Source: CAWKOH01 sp963851245 (lineage in GTDB: Bacteria > Actinomycetota > Acidimicrobiia > Acidimicrobiales > Palsa-688). Taken from it: a stretch of 64,000 bases of DNA. The DNA is taken from the NCBI GenBank assembly GCA_963851245.1, contig CAWKOH010000001.1:310001-374000 (forward strand), written 5' to 3'. Under the pieces are notes generated by a model. The model was not told where the DNA came from and did no database searches. It saw only the letters and a list, made by a program, of their open reading frames with translations. Positions 25,644 through 35,234 of the stretch are shown piece after piece. Made by a program: the position numbers and the translations under genes. Positions within the stretch are counted from its first letter, which is position 1. Every line of letters begins with the position of its first letter.

Positions 25644-26461
25644 CCGGGGTCAGCGACGCCGACCGATGGGCCGATCTCCATGCCGATGAGCGCGCTCACT
25701 TCATGGCCACCATGGGCTTCGAGTGCCGCATCGACGGCGATCTGGCTATTGGGCAGGCGGAAATCGGCGGCTACCTGCGTAGCGCCCCCGCTTGGCCCAG
25801 CACGGCGGTTCTCCTGACCTTCGCAGACGTGCTCATAGGCGTGCTGGCCTCACACCAGACGGCGCCGAGGATCTCCGTCACGTCCAACCTGGCCGTGCAC
25901 ATCGTCGGCCCGCTCCCGCCGGACGGCGATCTCAGTATGCGCGGCTGGCTCAGCAAGGTCGGACGTTCGATGACCGTCGGCGAGACGGAAATGCGGGCGT
26001 CGGACTCCGGAGACCTGGTCGCGACGGCCATCGGTACCTTCCTGGCGTCGCCGCGCCCACAGGACGTGACCCGCATCTCACACGACCGGTTTCGAACCGT
26101 CGGTAAGACCCAGACCAACGCCGCCTCGCTCACCGAGCACGTGGGCCTGCGGGTCATCGAACCAGGCCTGACCGAGATCGAGTTGCGGCCGGACCTGACC
26201 AACGCCACCGAAAGCCTGCAGGGCGGCCTCGTGGCGCTCCTCGGTGAGACGGCAGCCCAGACGGCGGCCAGTGCCGCCGGCGACCGGGCTGCGGTAGTCG
26301 AGAGTCTCGATGTCTACTACCTGGCAGCCGCTCGGGTCGGACCTTTTCGTGCCACGGCTCAACTACTCCGCGACGATCTGGTCAGAGTGGAGATCCGTGA
26401 TACCGGTCGGGATGACCGGCTGGTCGCGATCGCGACCACCCATACCCGCGCCGCGGTATAG
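25640..26461 (+). CDS. Double-hotdog acyl-CoA thioesterase-like protein
   Basis: A 273-residue protein with two hotdog-like halves, about 30-135 and 150-265. Helix-strand parts APRISVTSNLAVHIVGP and TNATESLQGGLVALLGETAA resemble PaaI/4HBT thioesterases. It starts with TTG inside the cupin stop (TTGA overlap). A role in releasing CoA from pathway intermediates fits, but catalytic residues are not evident, so the assignment is tentative. Confidence 0.72.
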   Translation: MTGVSDADRWADLHADERAHFMATMGFECRIDGDLAIGQAEIGGYLRSAPAWPSTAVLLTFADVLIGVLASHQTAPRISVTSNLAVHIVGPLPPDGDLSMRGWLSKVGRSMTVGETEMRASDSGDLVATAIGTFLASPRPQDVTRISHDRFRTVGKTQTNAASLTEHVGLRVIEPGLTEIELRPDLTNATESLQGGLVALLGETAAQTAASAAGDRAAVVESLDVYYLAAARVGPFRATAQLLRDDLVRVEIRDTGRDDRLVAIATTHTRAAV

Positions 26462-26470
26462 GGGCGAGGT

Positions 26471-27604
26471 TCAGCCGGCGAGAGCCGGGTTCAGGGTGGT
26501 CGGCATGGCCTGAACGGCCGGCAGGACCTTTTCGGCGAAGAGCCGAAGGCTCTTTTCCGCCTTCTCCCGCGGCATTCCTCCGTAGAACACGTGGACAACG
26601 ATCTCGCCCAGACCGATGTTCCACTGCAGGGTCTTGATCCTGTCCACGATCTCGTCCGGCGTGCCGATCGGTTGGGTCGCCCGGCGAGCGGCCGCACTTG
26701 CTTCGGCTACTCCGACGTCCGCGCTCTGCCTGCTTTGGTATTCCTCGTATCCCTTGATGCCCTTGAACCCCGGGTTGTTCCACTCGAAGTAGTGGTGTTG
26801 GGCAGCCAGCAACTGATTGTGGAAGTAATCCCACCCCTCCTCCGCCGCCGACGAGGTCTCGGCGCAGTACATCCAGAGGAGAGTCGTGGCCTGGTCCGGC
26901 GGCAGCCCGAGCTCCTTGCGGATGCTGTTGAACCGCCTCACCTTCTGCGTCATGCCATCGGCGTTCTCGTCGGCCACAAACATCTGCCCAAGGCCATTCT
27001 CAGCCGCCAGTCGCGCCGACTTCTCAGTGGTGAAAGCGGCCTTGATGTTCCTGGTGAGGTCTCCCTTGTGCCGCGCCTGGGGCCGGACGGTCGTCGGCGG
27101 GATCTTGAACACCTGGCCGTCGAAGGTGAACCGTTCAGCTCCATCGGCGGCGCGTATCGCATTCACCACGTCGTAGAAATAGGTGTGGGACTCCTCGATG
27201 GGAACGCCCAGTGACGCGTATTCGTGCGGGGCGACACCGCGCCCAATGCCGAGATGCAAGCGCCGCCCACGGAGAAGCACGTCCAGCATGGAGATCTCGT
27301 GAGCCAGCCGCACCGGGTTCCACCAGGGGGCCACGATGACGGCCGTCCCCACGTCGACGCGTTGAGTCCGGCCAGCCCAGTAGGCCAGCCACTGGAGCGG
27401 GTTCGGCTGCATCGAATAGGCCGACCCGTAATGCTCTGTGGCCCAGATCGAATCGAATCCGAGAGGTTCGACCAGCTCGCCCATGGAGATGGTCTCCTCC
27501 ATGTGGAGATAGTCCGCAGTGTCGGGCGGACGGTCGTAGTCTCCGGCCATGAGCCGGTCCCAGTCCTGCTGGTTGTAGCCGGTGACCATCACTCCGCAGT
27601 GCAT
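26471..27604 (-). CDS. LLM class flavin-dependent oxidoreductase
   Basis: A 377-residue luciferase-like protein. Landmarks are ETISMGELVEPLGFDSIWATEHYG near 38-61, VDVGTAVIVAPWWNP near 83 and LHLGIGRGVAPHEYASLGVP near 115-134. It shares the long form with the 10746 and 15166 genes, but the sequences differ. The C-terminal AEKVLPAVQAM resembles their ending IRLMGEHVIPKI. A copy of the 14-bp motif lies 67 bp upstream. Confidence 0.92.
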   Translation of the reverse strand: MHCGVMVTGYNQQDWDRLMAGDYDRPPDTADYLHMEETISMGELVEPLGFDSIWATEHYGSAYSMQPNPLQWLAYWAGRTQRVDVGTAVIVAPWWNPVRLAHEISMLDVLLRGRRLHLGIGRGVAPHEYASLGVPIEESHTYFYDVVNAIRAADGAERFTFDGQVFKIPPTTVRPQARHKGDLTRNIKAAFTTEKSARLAAENGLGQMFVADENADGMTQKVRRFNSIRKELGLPPDQATTLLWMYCAETSSAAEEGWDYFHNQLLAAQHHYFEWNNPGFKGIKGYEEYQSRQSADVGVAEASAAARRATQPIGTPDEIVDRIKTLQWNIGLGEIVVHVFYGGMPREKAEKSLRLFAEKVLPAVQAMPTTLNPALAG

Positions 27605-27671
27605 CGAATCCCCTCCAGCCCGGGCTCGTCGGGCGAAGCGGCCATGCTACGTACGGGCTCCCACGACCGCA

Positions 27672-27685
27672 AGACACTGTGGTCA
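27672..27685 (-). promoter_or_regulatory. Candidate operator, TGAYA-N4-TGTCT motif
   Basis: On the minus strand, TGACCACAGTGTCT. It lies in the 134-bp gap upstream of the LLM starting at 27604, with one mismatch in the left half-site. Confidence 0.5.
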
Positions 27686-27738
27686 GGTAGGGATCCGCCG
27701 GGTCCCGTAGGAGGCCACGGGCGCGGTCCCGATCGCGA

Positions 27739-28614
27739 CTAGGGCGTCGCCCAGCCGGCGAGGACCGCCCTCAACGCGGTAACCACCGACAGGGGCTGGT
27801 CGAGCATCAAGTGATGCCCCGCCAACGGAACGTCGACCACTGGCGCCCGGCCCCCGAGAGCGCTCTGCATCTCGTCCAAAATGGCAGGTGTCACCAACCC
27901 CTGCTCGCCTCGAATGATGGCGACGGGGCAGGTCACCTTCCGGAGGGCCAGGGCGCCGGGCCGCCGCTGGACGAGCACCCGCGGATCGAACTTCCAGGTC
28001 CAGCCGCCCTCCACCTCACGAATCGAGCCGGCGGCGAGGTGGTTCATCACGAACGGCAGATTTCCCGCCTGAGCCGGTTCCGGCCGGTACCGATCCAGGG
28101 CTTCTTCGAGGGTGGCATAGACGCGCCGCGCTCGCACCGGCCGCGCCACAGGCTCGTCGACCTCTTCCGGAGGGGGGTCGGTGATCCGGCAGTCCATCAA
28201 CCCCAGCCCGGCCACCGCCTCGGGGTGCTCGGCTGCGGCCACCACGGTTGACCAGGCGCCGAGACTGTGACCCGCCAGCACCGACGGCCCTTCGAGCTCG
28301 GCGTGCTCGGCTACCGCCAGCATTTCCTCGGCCCAATCCTCCAGGCGGTAGGTCTCCCGGTGCCCACTGTCGCCATGGCCCGACAGGTCGACGGCGACCA
28401 CAGAGCGTTCGGGGGTCACCAGCCACGGCGCCACGTGGTCCCACCAGCCGGCGTAGGCGCCTCCTCCGTGCACCAGGATCACGCCCGGCAGGCCACCGTG
28501 GCCCCACCTCCAGTAGCTGATGCGGCAACCGGAGACGGCGGTGTAGCGATGTTCCCGAGGCGCCGCCAGGGCGTCCAAGAACCAAGCGGGGGCGGCAGAT
28601 CCTCGATTGGTCAT
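27739..28614 (-). CDS. Alpha/beta hydrolase
   Basis: A 291-residue alpha/beta hydrolase. The oxyanion region is VILVHGGGAYAGWWDHVAP near 43-61 and the nucleophile elbow is GHSLGAW near 113-119 (Ser). DLSGHGDSG lies near 77. The catalytic His is probably in LAGHHLMLDQP near 265. The ATG at 28614 is chosen; a TTG 14 codons upstream is possible. It could cleave a ring (meta-cleavage-type) or an ester. It is downstream of the ACAD at 28682. Confidence 0.9.
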   Translation of the reverse strand: MTNRGSAAPAWFLDALAAPREHRYTAVSGCRISYWRWGHGGLPGVILVHGGGAYAGWWDHVAPWLVTPERSVVAVDLSGHGDSGHRETYRLEDWAEEMLAVAEHAELEGPSVLAGHSLGAWSTVVAAAEHPEAVAGLGLMDCRITDPPPEEVDEPVARPVRARRVYATLEEALDRYRPEPAQAGNLPFVMNHLAAGSIREVEGGWTWKFDPRVLVQRRPGALALRKVTCPVAIIRGEQGLVTPAILDEMQSALGGRAPVVDVPLAGHHLMLDQPLSVVTALRAVLAGWATP

Positions 28615-28681
28615 CGGAACGGTCGGCGGCACGGCGGCACCGGGGCACCCTAGCAACCGGCGACCTCAGGAAAAAGCTCGC

Positions 28682-29725
28682 CTAGACCCCCAACCGGGCG
28701 TCCGCTATGTCCAGCAGGTGATACGACTCGTCACCGAAGAGGGTTCGATCCGTTAGGGCCCGCCGGGTGTGAAGGTGGGCCACGTGCTCCCACGTCTGTC
28801 CGATTCCTCCGAAGACCTGCATCACCGTCTCGGTCACCTCCCGGGCCACCGATGAGGAGTAGGCCTTGGCGACACGCGCCGCCAGCAAGGCTTCGTCGGG
28901 CGGCAAGGCGTCGACCCCCCAGGCTGCGTAGCGGTTCACACTGGCCGACGCCTCGATCTGCACGAACGCGTCGGCGCACAGGTGCTGGATGGCCTGGAAC
29001 GACCCGATCTTGACTCCGTACTGCACCCGCTCCTTGGCGTAGTCCACCGCTCGCGTCAGGGCCGACGACATCACGCCGATGGCGTCGGCCGAGACAGCGA
29101 CCAGAGCCAGAGCCAACCATCCGTCCCGATTTTCCCGGTCCACTCCCCGGTCCGCTGTATCGAATGCCACGACGGATGGATCGCTTATCCGCAACAGGCT
29201 CCGGGTAAGGTCGGCGGCCTCGGCCGGCGCGAATCCCGCCGCCAGTTCGACCCGGGCCAGCGCCGGCGAGTCGGCGGAACCCGACCAGGCCAGGGCGTAG
29301 GTCGCCTCGTCGGCGTCGAAGGCGATCGCCCCGTCGAGTTCCTCGATTCGGGCCAGCCGGGCCAGGTCCGGGGTCAAGAGCAGGCCGTAGCGGGTCTCTC
29401 CCGATGTGAGCCCGTCGAGCCAGCCTTCAGGTACGCCGGCCCGGCTCATGAGCTCGGCCGCTACCATCCCGCCCAGGTACGGCACCGGCGCCAGGGCAGC
29501 TCCGAAGGCTTCGCAGACCAACATCACTTCCACACCGGAAGCCATTGGCCGGTCGTCCTCGTCACGCACCCTTATAGCCAGGAAACCGGAGTCGGACAGG
29601 GAAGCCCAGGCCTTGGCCCGGTCGATCGAGACCAGGTCCGACGGGCTGAGCACGCCCGCGGACGTGGCCAGCTGGGTAGCTGTCTGCTTGAGCATCTCCT
29701 GCTCATCAGTCAGCAAAGCAAGCAT
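28682..29725 (-). CDS. Acyl-CoA dehydrogenase (smaller chain type)
   Basis: A 347-residue short ACAD with the C-terminal FGGIGQTWEHVAHLHTRRAL segment. The first residues MLALLTDEQEMLKQT match the start of the helical domain. The start is ATG 29725, 4 nt after the stop of the ligase gene's second frame, which indicates coupling. It may form a mixed enzyme with the large ACAD at 34086. Confidence 0.92.
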   Translation of the reverse strand: MLALLTDEQEMLKQTATQLATSAGVLSPSDLVSIDRAKAWASLSDSGFLAIRVRDEDDRPMASGVEVMLVCEAFGAALAPVPYLGGMVAAELMSRAGVPEGWLDGLTSGETRYGLLLTPDLARLARIEELDGAIAFDADEATYALAWSGSADSPALARVELAAGFAPAEAADLTRSLLRISDPSVVAFDTADRGVDRENRDGWLALALVAVSADAIGVMSSALTRAVDYAKERVQYGVKIGSFQAIQHLCADAFVQIEASASVNRYAAWGVDALPPDEALLAARVAKAYSSSVAREVTETVMQVFGGIGQTWEHVAHLHTRRALTDRTLFGDESYHLLDIADARLGV

Positions 29726-29729
29726 CAGT

Positions 29730-31383
29730 TCACGCCCTTCTCGGCTGGAACTCGGCGCCAGAGCTCTCCAGCAGGTTCTTGATACGCAACCGGTCAGGCT
29801 TGCCCGAAGGGAGGTACGGCACGTCCCGTTCGCCCATGACCAGCACCCGGCAGCGGCAACTTGTAGGAGGAGATCTCCTTGTCCAATCTTTGCAAAACGT
29901 CTGCGGCGTCCACCACCGCTCCTGGCCTGGGGGCGAGGGCCGCGGCCACCACCTCGCCTCGATCATGGTCTGGCAGGCCGACCACCACGGCCAGACCGAC
30001 CTCCTCGAAAGACTCCAGGGCCAGTTCGACCTCCCGGGGCGCCACGTTGGAACCGGATGTCTTGATCATCTCCGAGAGGCGGCCCTTGAAAAAGAGGTAA
30101 CCGTCGCGAATCACGGCCCGGTCGCCGGTGTGGTACCACCCATCGGCGTCGAAGGTTTCCTGACGCTCCTTCTTGTACAGGCCGGCCATCAAGCTGTACC
30201 CCCGGATGCACACCTCTCCCTCCTGCCCCTCGGGGAGGGTGGCGTTCGTCGCCGGGTCGGCAATGCGGTGCTCGACCAGAGGGACAAGTGGACCGAACGA
30301 GCCGCGCATGGCCTCGGGCAGAACCCGGTCCACCTCGGGACCGGGGGCGGCGTGAGGACCCACGGTCTCGGTCATGCCGAGCGAGTTGTGCCTCAATTCG
30401 GGGTCGGTGGTGAACGGAGAGCCCGGCGGAGGCGGGGCCAGGGCTGGAATCCCGCTCACGTCCCGACCGCTCGCCTGAATGTGCTGGCGCAGCCGCTGAG
30501 CCAGCTGGGACCACATACCCACGTGATTAGCGCTTTCTGCCTCCATCATGTCCAAGGCCGCGTCCGGATCGAAGCGTTCGATGCAGAGGAGGGTGCTCCC
30601 GCCGGCGAGGCCCATGTTCAGGGAACAGCCAACCCCTCCGATCCAGAAGAACGGCATGCCGCAAAAGCTCTTGGTCTCGGTGTCGAAGCCGACGAACCGC
30701 CCCAGGTTGGCTCCGTGACGGAGAAAGTTGCCGTGTGTGTGAACGACGGCCTTCGGCGTGGCGGTGGTGCCGGAGGTGAAAATCACCATCATCCAGTCGG
30801 CTGGCGAGACCTGGCCTTCCGCCGCCCCCAGCAAGGCTTCGGGCACCCTTGGCTCGCCAGAGGCGTCCTCGCGGAAGTCCACCGTCAGCGGATGGGCCCA
30901 GGAGCGCTCTGCCCCCCCGGCCACCCAGACCGACCGCAGGTACGGCAGCTCGGCCAGCCAGAGCGGTTCGGGCCCTGCTGCCGCCAACTCTGGCACGGCT
31001 TCCTCCACGAACTCCAGGTGATCGGACCCGTTCAACCGGGGCGGCATAATCAAGCGTTCTACGTCACCGAGCAGCAAGACCTTGCGTAACTCCGCCGGCT
31101 TGTAAACAGTAGAGAGCGGCATGTGGATGGCCCCGATGCGAGTTACGGCCAGCCAGGTGACGACCCAGTCCGCTCCGTACCCGAACATGGCACCAACCCG
31201 GGTTCCCTTTCCCACCCCGGTCGCCAGCAGTGTCGCCGCCAGCCGTCGAGATGCCATCTCCGCCTCTGCAAAACTCATGCGCCGATCGGGCATGACGACG
31301 TACGGCCGGTCGCCATAGAGTTCCGCGGCCCGGCGCACGACCTCGGGCATCGTGGGTGTGAAATCCAACTCGGGTAGTCGCAC
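29730..31383 (-). pseudogene. AMP-dependent acyl-CoA synthetase, frameshifted near the 3' end
   Basis: An ANL-superfamily ligase of about 550 residues. The P-loop-like IFTSGTTATPKAVVHTHG is near 193-210, GMTETVG near 335, and the hinge GDRAVIRDGYLFFKGRLSEMIKTSG is in the C-terminal part. From GTG 31383 the frame goes wrong after DKEISSYKLP. The expected ending RVLVMGERDVPYLPSGKPDR, with the conserved catalytic Lys region, continues in another frame to 29730. The shift is at about 29846-29856. It is probably a 1-nt indel, real or from sequencing. Confidence 0.88.
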
Positions 31384-31416
31384 GCTCCCCCTTTTTCCAA
31401 CCTCAGACTAGCTGAA

Positions 31417-31430
31417 TGACGATGATGTCT
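31417..31430 (+). promoter_or_regulatory. Candidate operator, TGAYA-N4-TGTCT motif
   Basis: TGACGATGATGTCT lies 33 bp upstream of the ligase start at 31383 and after the thiolase stop, in a 60-bp gap. It suggests an internal promoter in this long minus-strand gene run. Confidence 0.55.
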
Positions 31431-31443
31431 CGCCGGGGGCGGG

Positions 31444-32646
31444 CTACCGGGGAGGAGCAGTGCTGTAGGCCACCACGCCGCCGAAGTTCGGCGTGGACTG
31501 GCACGCCAAGGCGACGTCGATCCCGTCGATCTGGCGATCTCCTGCCCGGCCGGCTAGCTGCAGGTAGCACTCGAGGGTCTGGGGCACACCGTGCATACGC
31601 CCGTTGCCGAGGGCCCCGCCCCCCGACAGCGCGGGCAGGCCGCCGTTCGTGCTGATACCGCCTTCCGCCACGAATCGGTGTGCCTCTCCCACCGGGCAAT
31701 ACCCCAGCGTCTCCAACCAGAAGTACACCATGGGCGAAAAACCGTCGTAGACCTGGGGCAGGCCGACGTCGTCCGGCTTGAGCCCGGTGCTTTCCCAGAG
31801 GCGCGCCGCAGTAACGGCGCCCCCCTCGTAGATGTCGTCCAGGGTCCAGAAGTCCAGACTGTTGCTGGACCGCCACCGCCCCTGGGCATACCCGGCGACA
31901 TAAACGGGCCGGTTTCGGGAATCTCTGGCCCGGGTCCCGCTGGTCAGCACGAAGGCTCCCACGCCCGAAACGGGAATGTCGCAGTCGAGCACGGATATGG
32001 GGTCGGCGACCATCGGCGACGACATGTACTCGTCGACAGTGAGAGGCTTCCCGTACCAGTGGGACCACGGGATCTGGGAACCGTTGCGGCGAGCTTCCAC
32101 CACCACCTCGGCCATCGCCTCGCGGGTGGCACCATAGCGCTGCATGTACTCGTTGTAGGCCAGCGCCATCTGGGTCGGCGGCCCCCACAGGCCGTGCGGC
32201 GCCGTCCATTGATCAGGGCCGGCCGCCTCGACCATCGGATTCTCGTGATACCGCTTCGGCGGGTTGTACATGGCCCGGTGGACCAGCACGTAGTCCGCGG
32301 CGCCGGAGGCGATGGCGTTGGCGGCCAGGATCATGGCGCCCGGTATTTGACCGACACCCTGAAAGCCGGCCAGCCAGCGGGGCTGCACCCGCAGCCGCTC
32401 GACCAGCCAATCGGAGGTGACGATGTGGACCCCGTCTTCCAGCGCGCCACCACCTGACGACGGGAAGAGGGCACCGGTCGTGAACCCGTCGACCTGCTCC
32501 TTGGTCAATCCGGCATCGGCAATTGCTGCCAGCGCCGTCTCGACCGTGAGCAGGCCCAGGGGGGTCTCGCTTCGGCGGGACACGGGGCTGTGGGCGTAGC
32601 CCACTATGGCGACCGGCCCGGCCGCTCCGGTCCGGGCCCGGCTCAC
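31444..32646 (-). CDS. Thiolase-fold lipid-transfer-like protein (Ltp2/SCP-x thiolase family)
   Basis: A 400-residue protein with the thiolase-like layout VAIVGYAHSPV near 12-22, ANAIASGAADYVLVHR near 108-123, a DGFSPMVYFWLE segment near 288 and GGISTNGGLPALSGGGALGNGRMHG near 320-344. The usual active-site Cys of degradative thiolases is not obvious. This agrees with the Ltp2-type retro-aldolase group. Its GTG start overlaps the stop of the DUF35 gene by 4 nt. The pair probably forms a thiolase/aldolase-DUF35 complex as in sterol side-chain removal. Confidence 0.9.
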   Translation of the reverse strand: MSRARTGAAGPVAIVGYAHSPVSRRSETPLGLLTVETALAAIADAGLTKEQVDGFTTGALFPSSGGGALEDGVHIVTSDWLVERLRVQPRWLAGFQGVGQIPGAMILAANAIASGAADYVLVHRAMYNPPKRYHENPMVEAAGPDQWTAPHGLWGPPTQMALAYNEYMQRYGATREAMAEVVVEARRNGSQIPWSHWYGKPLTVDEYMSSPMVADPISVLDCDIPVSGVGAFVLTSGTRARDSRNRPVYVAGYAQGRWRSSNSLDFWTLDDIYEGGAVTAARLWESTGLKPDDVGLPQVYDGFSPMVYFWLETLGYCPVGEAHRFVAEGGISTNGGLPALSGGGALGNGRMHGVPQTLECYLQLAGRAGDRQIDGIDVALACQSTPNFGGVVAYSTAPPR

Positions 32647-33074
32647 GATGCGAGCAAACGGAACATCGGGATGGCCAGCCCTTCGGACACGTCGTCGAAC
32701 ACCGTCTCGACGGGAGCCCCATAGACCAGTGTCGATTCCGGCTCATCTGCCATGCGAGCAACGAACCTGAGCCCGCGCTGTTCCGCGAGCTCCACAGCGG
32801 CCACGACGTACGGGACGTAGGGAGCAAAGCCGGGCAGGAATGCGGTCCGGATGGTGGTCCACGATCGGAGCGTGCCCCGCCCGCTCACCGGGTGCCACAC
32901 GAAGGGACCCTTCGGGGAGAGACAGCGGGCGCACATGGCATCGGGCGGATAGGAGAGCCAGCCGCAGCTTTCACAGCGCCGAACGGCGAGCCGATGTCCC
33001 GCAGCCGCTTCCCAGAACCCCGCCGAGCGGGCATCGGGGACAGGAACCGGTCGGGGGTGCTCCACCCTCTGCAT
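32643..33074 (-). CDS. DUF35 OB-fold, zinc-ribbon protein (partner of thiolase)
   Basis: A 143-residue protein with a rubredoxin-like zinc ribbon CESCGWLSYPPDAMCARC near 34-51. An OB-fold follows (VSGRGTLRSWTTIRTAF). In known systems (ChsH2-Ltp2, acetoacetyl-CoA-type thiolase complexes) this domain supports the thiolase or aldolase and helps acyl-CoA handling. It starts at ATG 33074, 7 nt after the SDR stop, and overlaps the thiolase by 4 nt. Confidence 0.92.
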   Translation of the reverse strand: MQRVEHPRPVPVPDARSAGFWEAAAGHRLAVRRCESCGWLSYPPDAMCARCLSPKGPFVWHPVSGRGTLRSWTTIRTAFLPGFAPYVPYVVAAVELAEQRGLRFVARMADEPESTLVYGAPVETVFDDVSEGLAIPMFRLLAS

Positions 33075-33081
33075 CGGCTCG

Positions 33082-33993
33082 TCAGCCGGCTCTCAGGTCC
33101 ACATTCGAGGCGGCGCGGGCCACGAGATCCGGCACCACCTCGCTGAGCTCCGCCGGATCCCACCGGTCCCCCTTGTCGGCGGTCGGTCCTTCGTGCCATC
33201 CCTCCAGGACGCTGATCCGCCCTCCACTCACGTTGAAGACCCGGCCGGTGATGCCGGCCGACAGCGGGCTCGCCAGCCAGGCAACCAGTGGAGCGATGTT
33301 GTCAGGCGCATAGGTGTCGAACGCCTCTGCTTCGACGGGAGCAGCCATGCGCTCCTGACCCCGAGGCGTGATCATCCGGGTGCGGGCGCTGGGCGAGACC
33401 GCGTTCACAGTCACGCCGTACCGGCTGAGCTCCATGGAAGCGATGATGGTGAACGCCGCGATCCCCGCCTTGGCGGCCCCGTAATTCGACTGGCCCACGT
33501 TCCCGAACAGACCGGACACCGAGGACGTGTTGATGACCCGGGCGTCGGCCGGCGTTCCACTCTTTGATCGCTCCCGCCACACCTGAGCAGCGGCCCGGGT
33601 GGTGAGGAAGGTGCCTTTCAGGTGAACGGACATCACCGCGTCCCAATCGTCCTCGGACAGGTTGACGATCATGCGGTCGCGCAGGATGCCGGCATTATTG
33701 ACCACGACGTGGAGATCGCCGTATGTATCGAGGGCGCTCTGGACCAATGCCTCGGCTCCGGCCGGTCTGGAGATGTCGTCTCCACTGGCGATGGCCTGGC
33801 CGCCGGCCGCCCGGATCTCGTCCACGACCTGCTGCGCGGTCGCGACGGTGGCGCCTTCGCCGTCGACGGCGGCCCCCAGGTCGTTGACCACCACCTTGGC
33901 CCCCTGCCGGGCCAGTTCCAGGGCGTGACCCCGACCTATGCCACGCCCTCCACCCGTGACCACGGCTACCCGGTCTTCACAAATGCGGTCCAT
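33082..33993 (-). CDS. SDR family oxidoreductase (MFE-2-like 3-hydroxyacyl-CoA dehydrogenase type)
   Basis: A 303-residue SDR with TGGGRGIGRGHALELARQGA near 13-32, VVNNAGILRD near 100, catalytic Ser in NTSSVSGLFGNVGQ near 155 and YGAAK near 169. The pattern GAKVVVNDLG and a C-terminal extension are typical of MFE-2-type hydroxyacyl-CoA or hydroxysteroid dehydrogenases. The ATG at 33993 is chosen over one 37 codons upstream, which would cross the divergent promoter. It heads the SDR-DUF35-thiolase operon. Confidence 0.9.
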   Translation of the reverse strand: MDRICEDRVAVVTGGGRGIGRGHALELARQGAKVVVNDLGAAVDGEGATVATAQQVVDEIRAAGGQAIASGDDISRPAGAEALVQSALDTYGDLHVVVNNAGILRDRMIVNLSEDDWDAVMSVHLKGTFLTTRAAAQVWRERSKSGTPADARVINTSSVSGLFGNVGQSNYGAAKAGIAAFTIIASMELSRYGVTVNAVSPSARTRMITPRGQERMAAPVEAEAFDTYAPDNIAPLVAWLASPLSAGITGRVFNVSGGRISVLEGWHEGPTADKGDRWDPAELSEVVPDLVARAASNVDLRAG

Positions 33994-34040
33994 CGACCCC
34001 CTCGGCGGTGCTCCGGCGGCGCGGTAGTGTATCCGCAATC

Positions 34041-34054
34041 TGACAACGCTGTCT
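34041..34054 (+). promoter_or_regulatory. Candidate operator, TGAYA-N4-TGTCT motif
   Basis: TGACAACGCTGTCT is a full match between the divergent SDR (33993) and ACAD (34086) genes. Confidence 0.65.
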
Positions 34055-34085
34055 GACGCCGACCGGCCGGCGAGTGGGAGAGGGC

Positions 34086-35220
34086 ATGGATTACCGGGAT
34101 ACACCCGAGGAAGCTGACTTCCGGGCTCGACTGCGGGCCTGGTTAGCGGATCATGTCCCGGCCGGCTGGCGCCAGATCGAAGACCACGCCGAGCACGACC
34201 AGATGTACCGGGCCTGGCACCGCAGCCTCTATTCGGCGGGCTATATGGGGATGTCCTGGCCGAAGGAGTACGGCGGGCAGGATCTCAGCCCGGTCTACGA
34301 GGCCATCCTGAACGACGAGTGTGGCAACGCGGACGCCCCCCACGTGCCGAGCGTCGGATACATGGGCCGGGCCATCTTCACCTACGGTAACGAGGAGCAG
34401 AAAAAAAGGTTCCTCCCTCCTCTCCTGAACGGCGAGGTCCGTTGGTGTCAAGGTTTCTCCGAACCGGAGGCAGGATCTGATCTGGCGTCGTTGCGAACCC
34501 GTGCCGACCGGGTCGGCGACCACTACGTCGTCAATGGCCAGAAGATGTGGAGCAGCGGAGGCATCTACAGCGACTGGTGCATGCTCCTGGTCCGCACCAA
34601 CCACGAGGTGCCCCCCCACCAGGGCATCACTTGCCTCCTGGCACCGATGGACGCCACGGGCGTGGAGGCCCGTCCGATCGTGCTCGCCAACGGCAACCCT
34701 GAGACCGCCGAAGTGTTCTGGGACGGGGTGGAGGTACCGGTCGAGAACCGCCTCGGTGAGGAAGGCGACGGTTGGCGGATAGCCATGACGACCGTGTCCT
34801 TCGAGCGGGGCCCGGGAGACGTCGGCACGGTGGCCGCCTTCCGGCGCAGCCTCCGCCAGGTCGAGCGCTTGGCAGCCGAGAAAGGCGTCATCGGTGACCC
34901 GGAAGTCAGACGGGCCCTGGCCCGGGCCTACGTGTTCGGCGAGGCCCAGCGCCTCAACGTGGTGGAGCAGCTATCGAAGCGGGTCTCCGGTCACCTGCCG
35001 GGGCCGGACGCGTCCGGTCTCGAAGCAACTTTGGACCCAGGCCGAGCAGTACCTGCAGCACCTGGCCATGGACATCGCCGGGGCCGAGGCCTTGACCGGT
35101 GCGGCCCCCGAACGGCTGGCCGACTACTTCCAGTCGAGACCGACCAGCGTCTACGGGGGCACCGCCCAGATCCAGCGCAATCTGCTGGCGCAGAGAGTGC
35201 TGGGGCTCCCCCGTTCGTAA
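34086..35220 (+). pseudogene. Acyl-CoA dehydrogenase (larger chain), frameshifted
   Basis: A large-chain ACAD of about 378 residues. It has MDYRDTPEEADFRARLRAWL at the start, FSEPEAGSDLASLRTRAD near 127-144, and the tail VYGGTAQIQRNLLAQRVLGLPRS. The start frame is open to about 35010 (HLPGPDAS). The continuation SKQLWTQAEQYLQHLAMDI is in a different frame and ends at 35220. Either a real single-base indel or an assembly error. The likely small partner is the ACAD at 28682. Confidence 0.88.
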
Positions 35221-35234
35221 TCTCGGGTCGCGGC

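Noticed and set aside
33994..34104. Longer start of the MFE-2-like SDR
   Set aside because: The extension would cross the divergent promoter and operator and start inside the ACAD gene.
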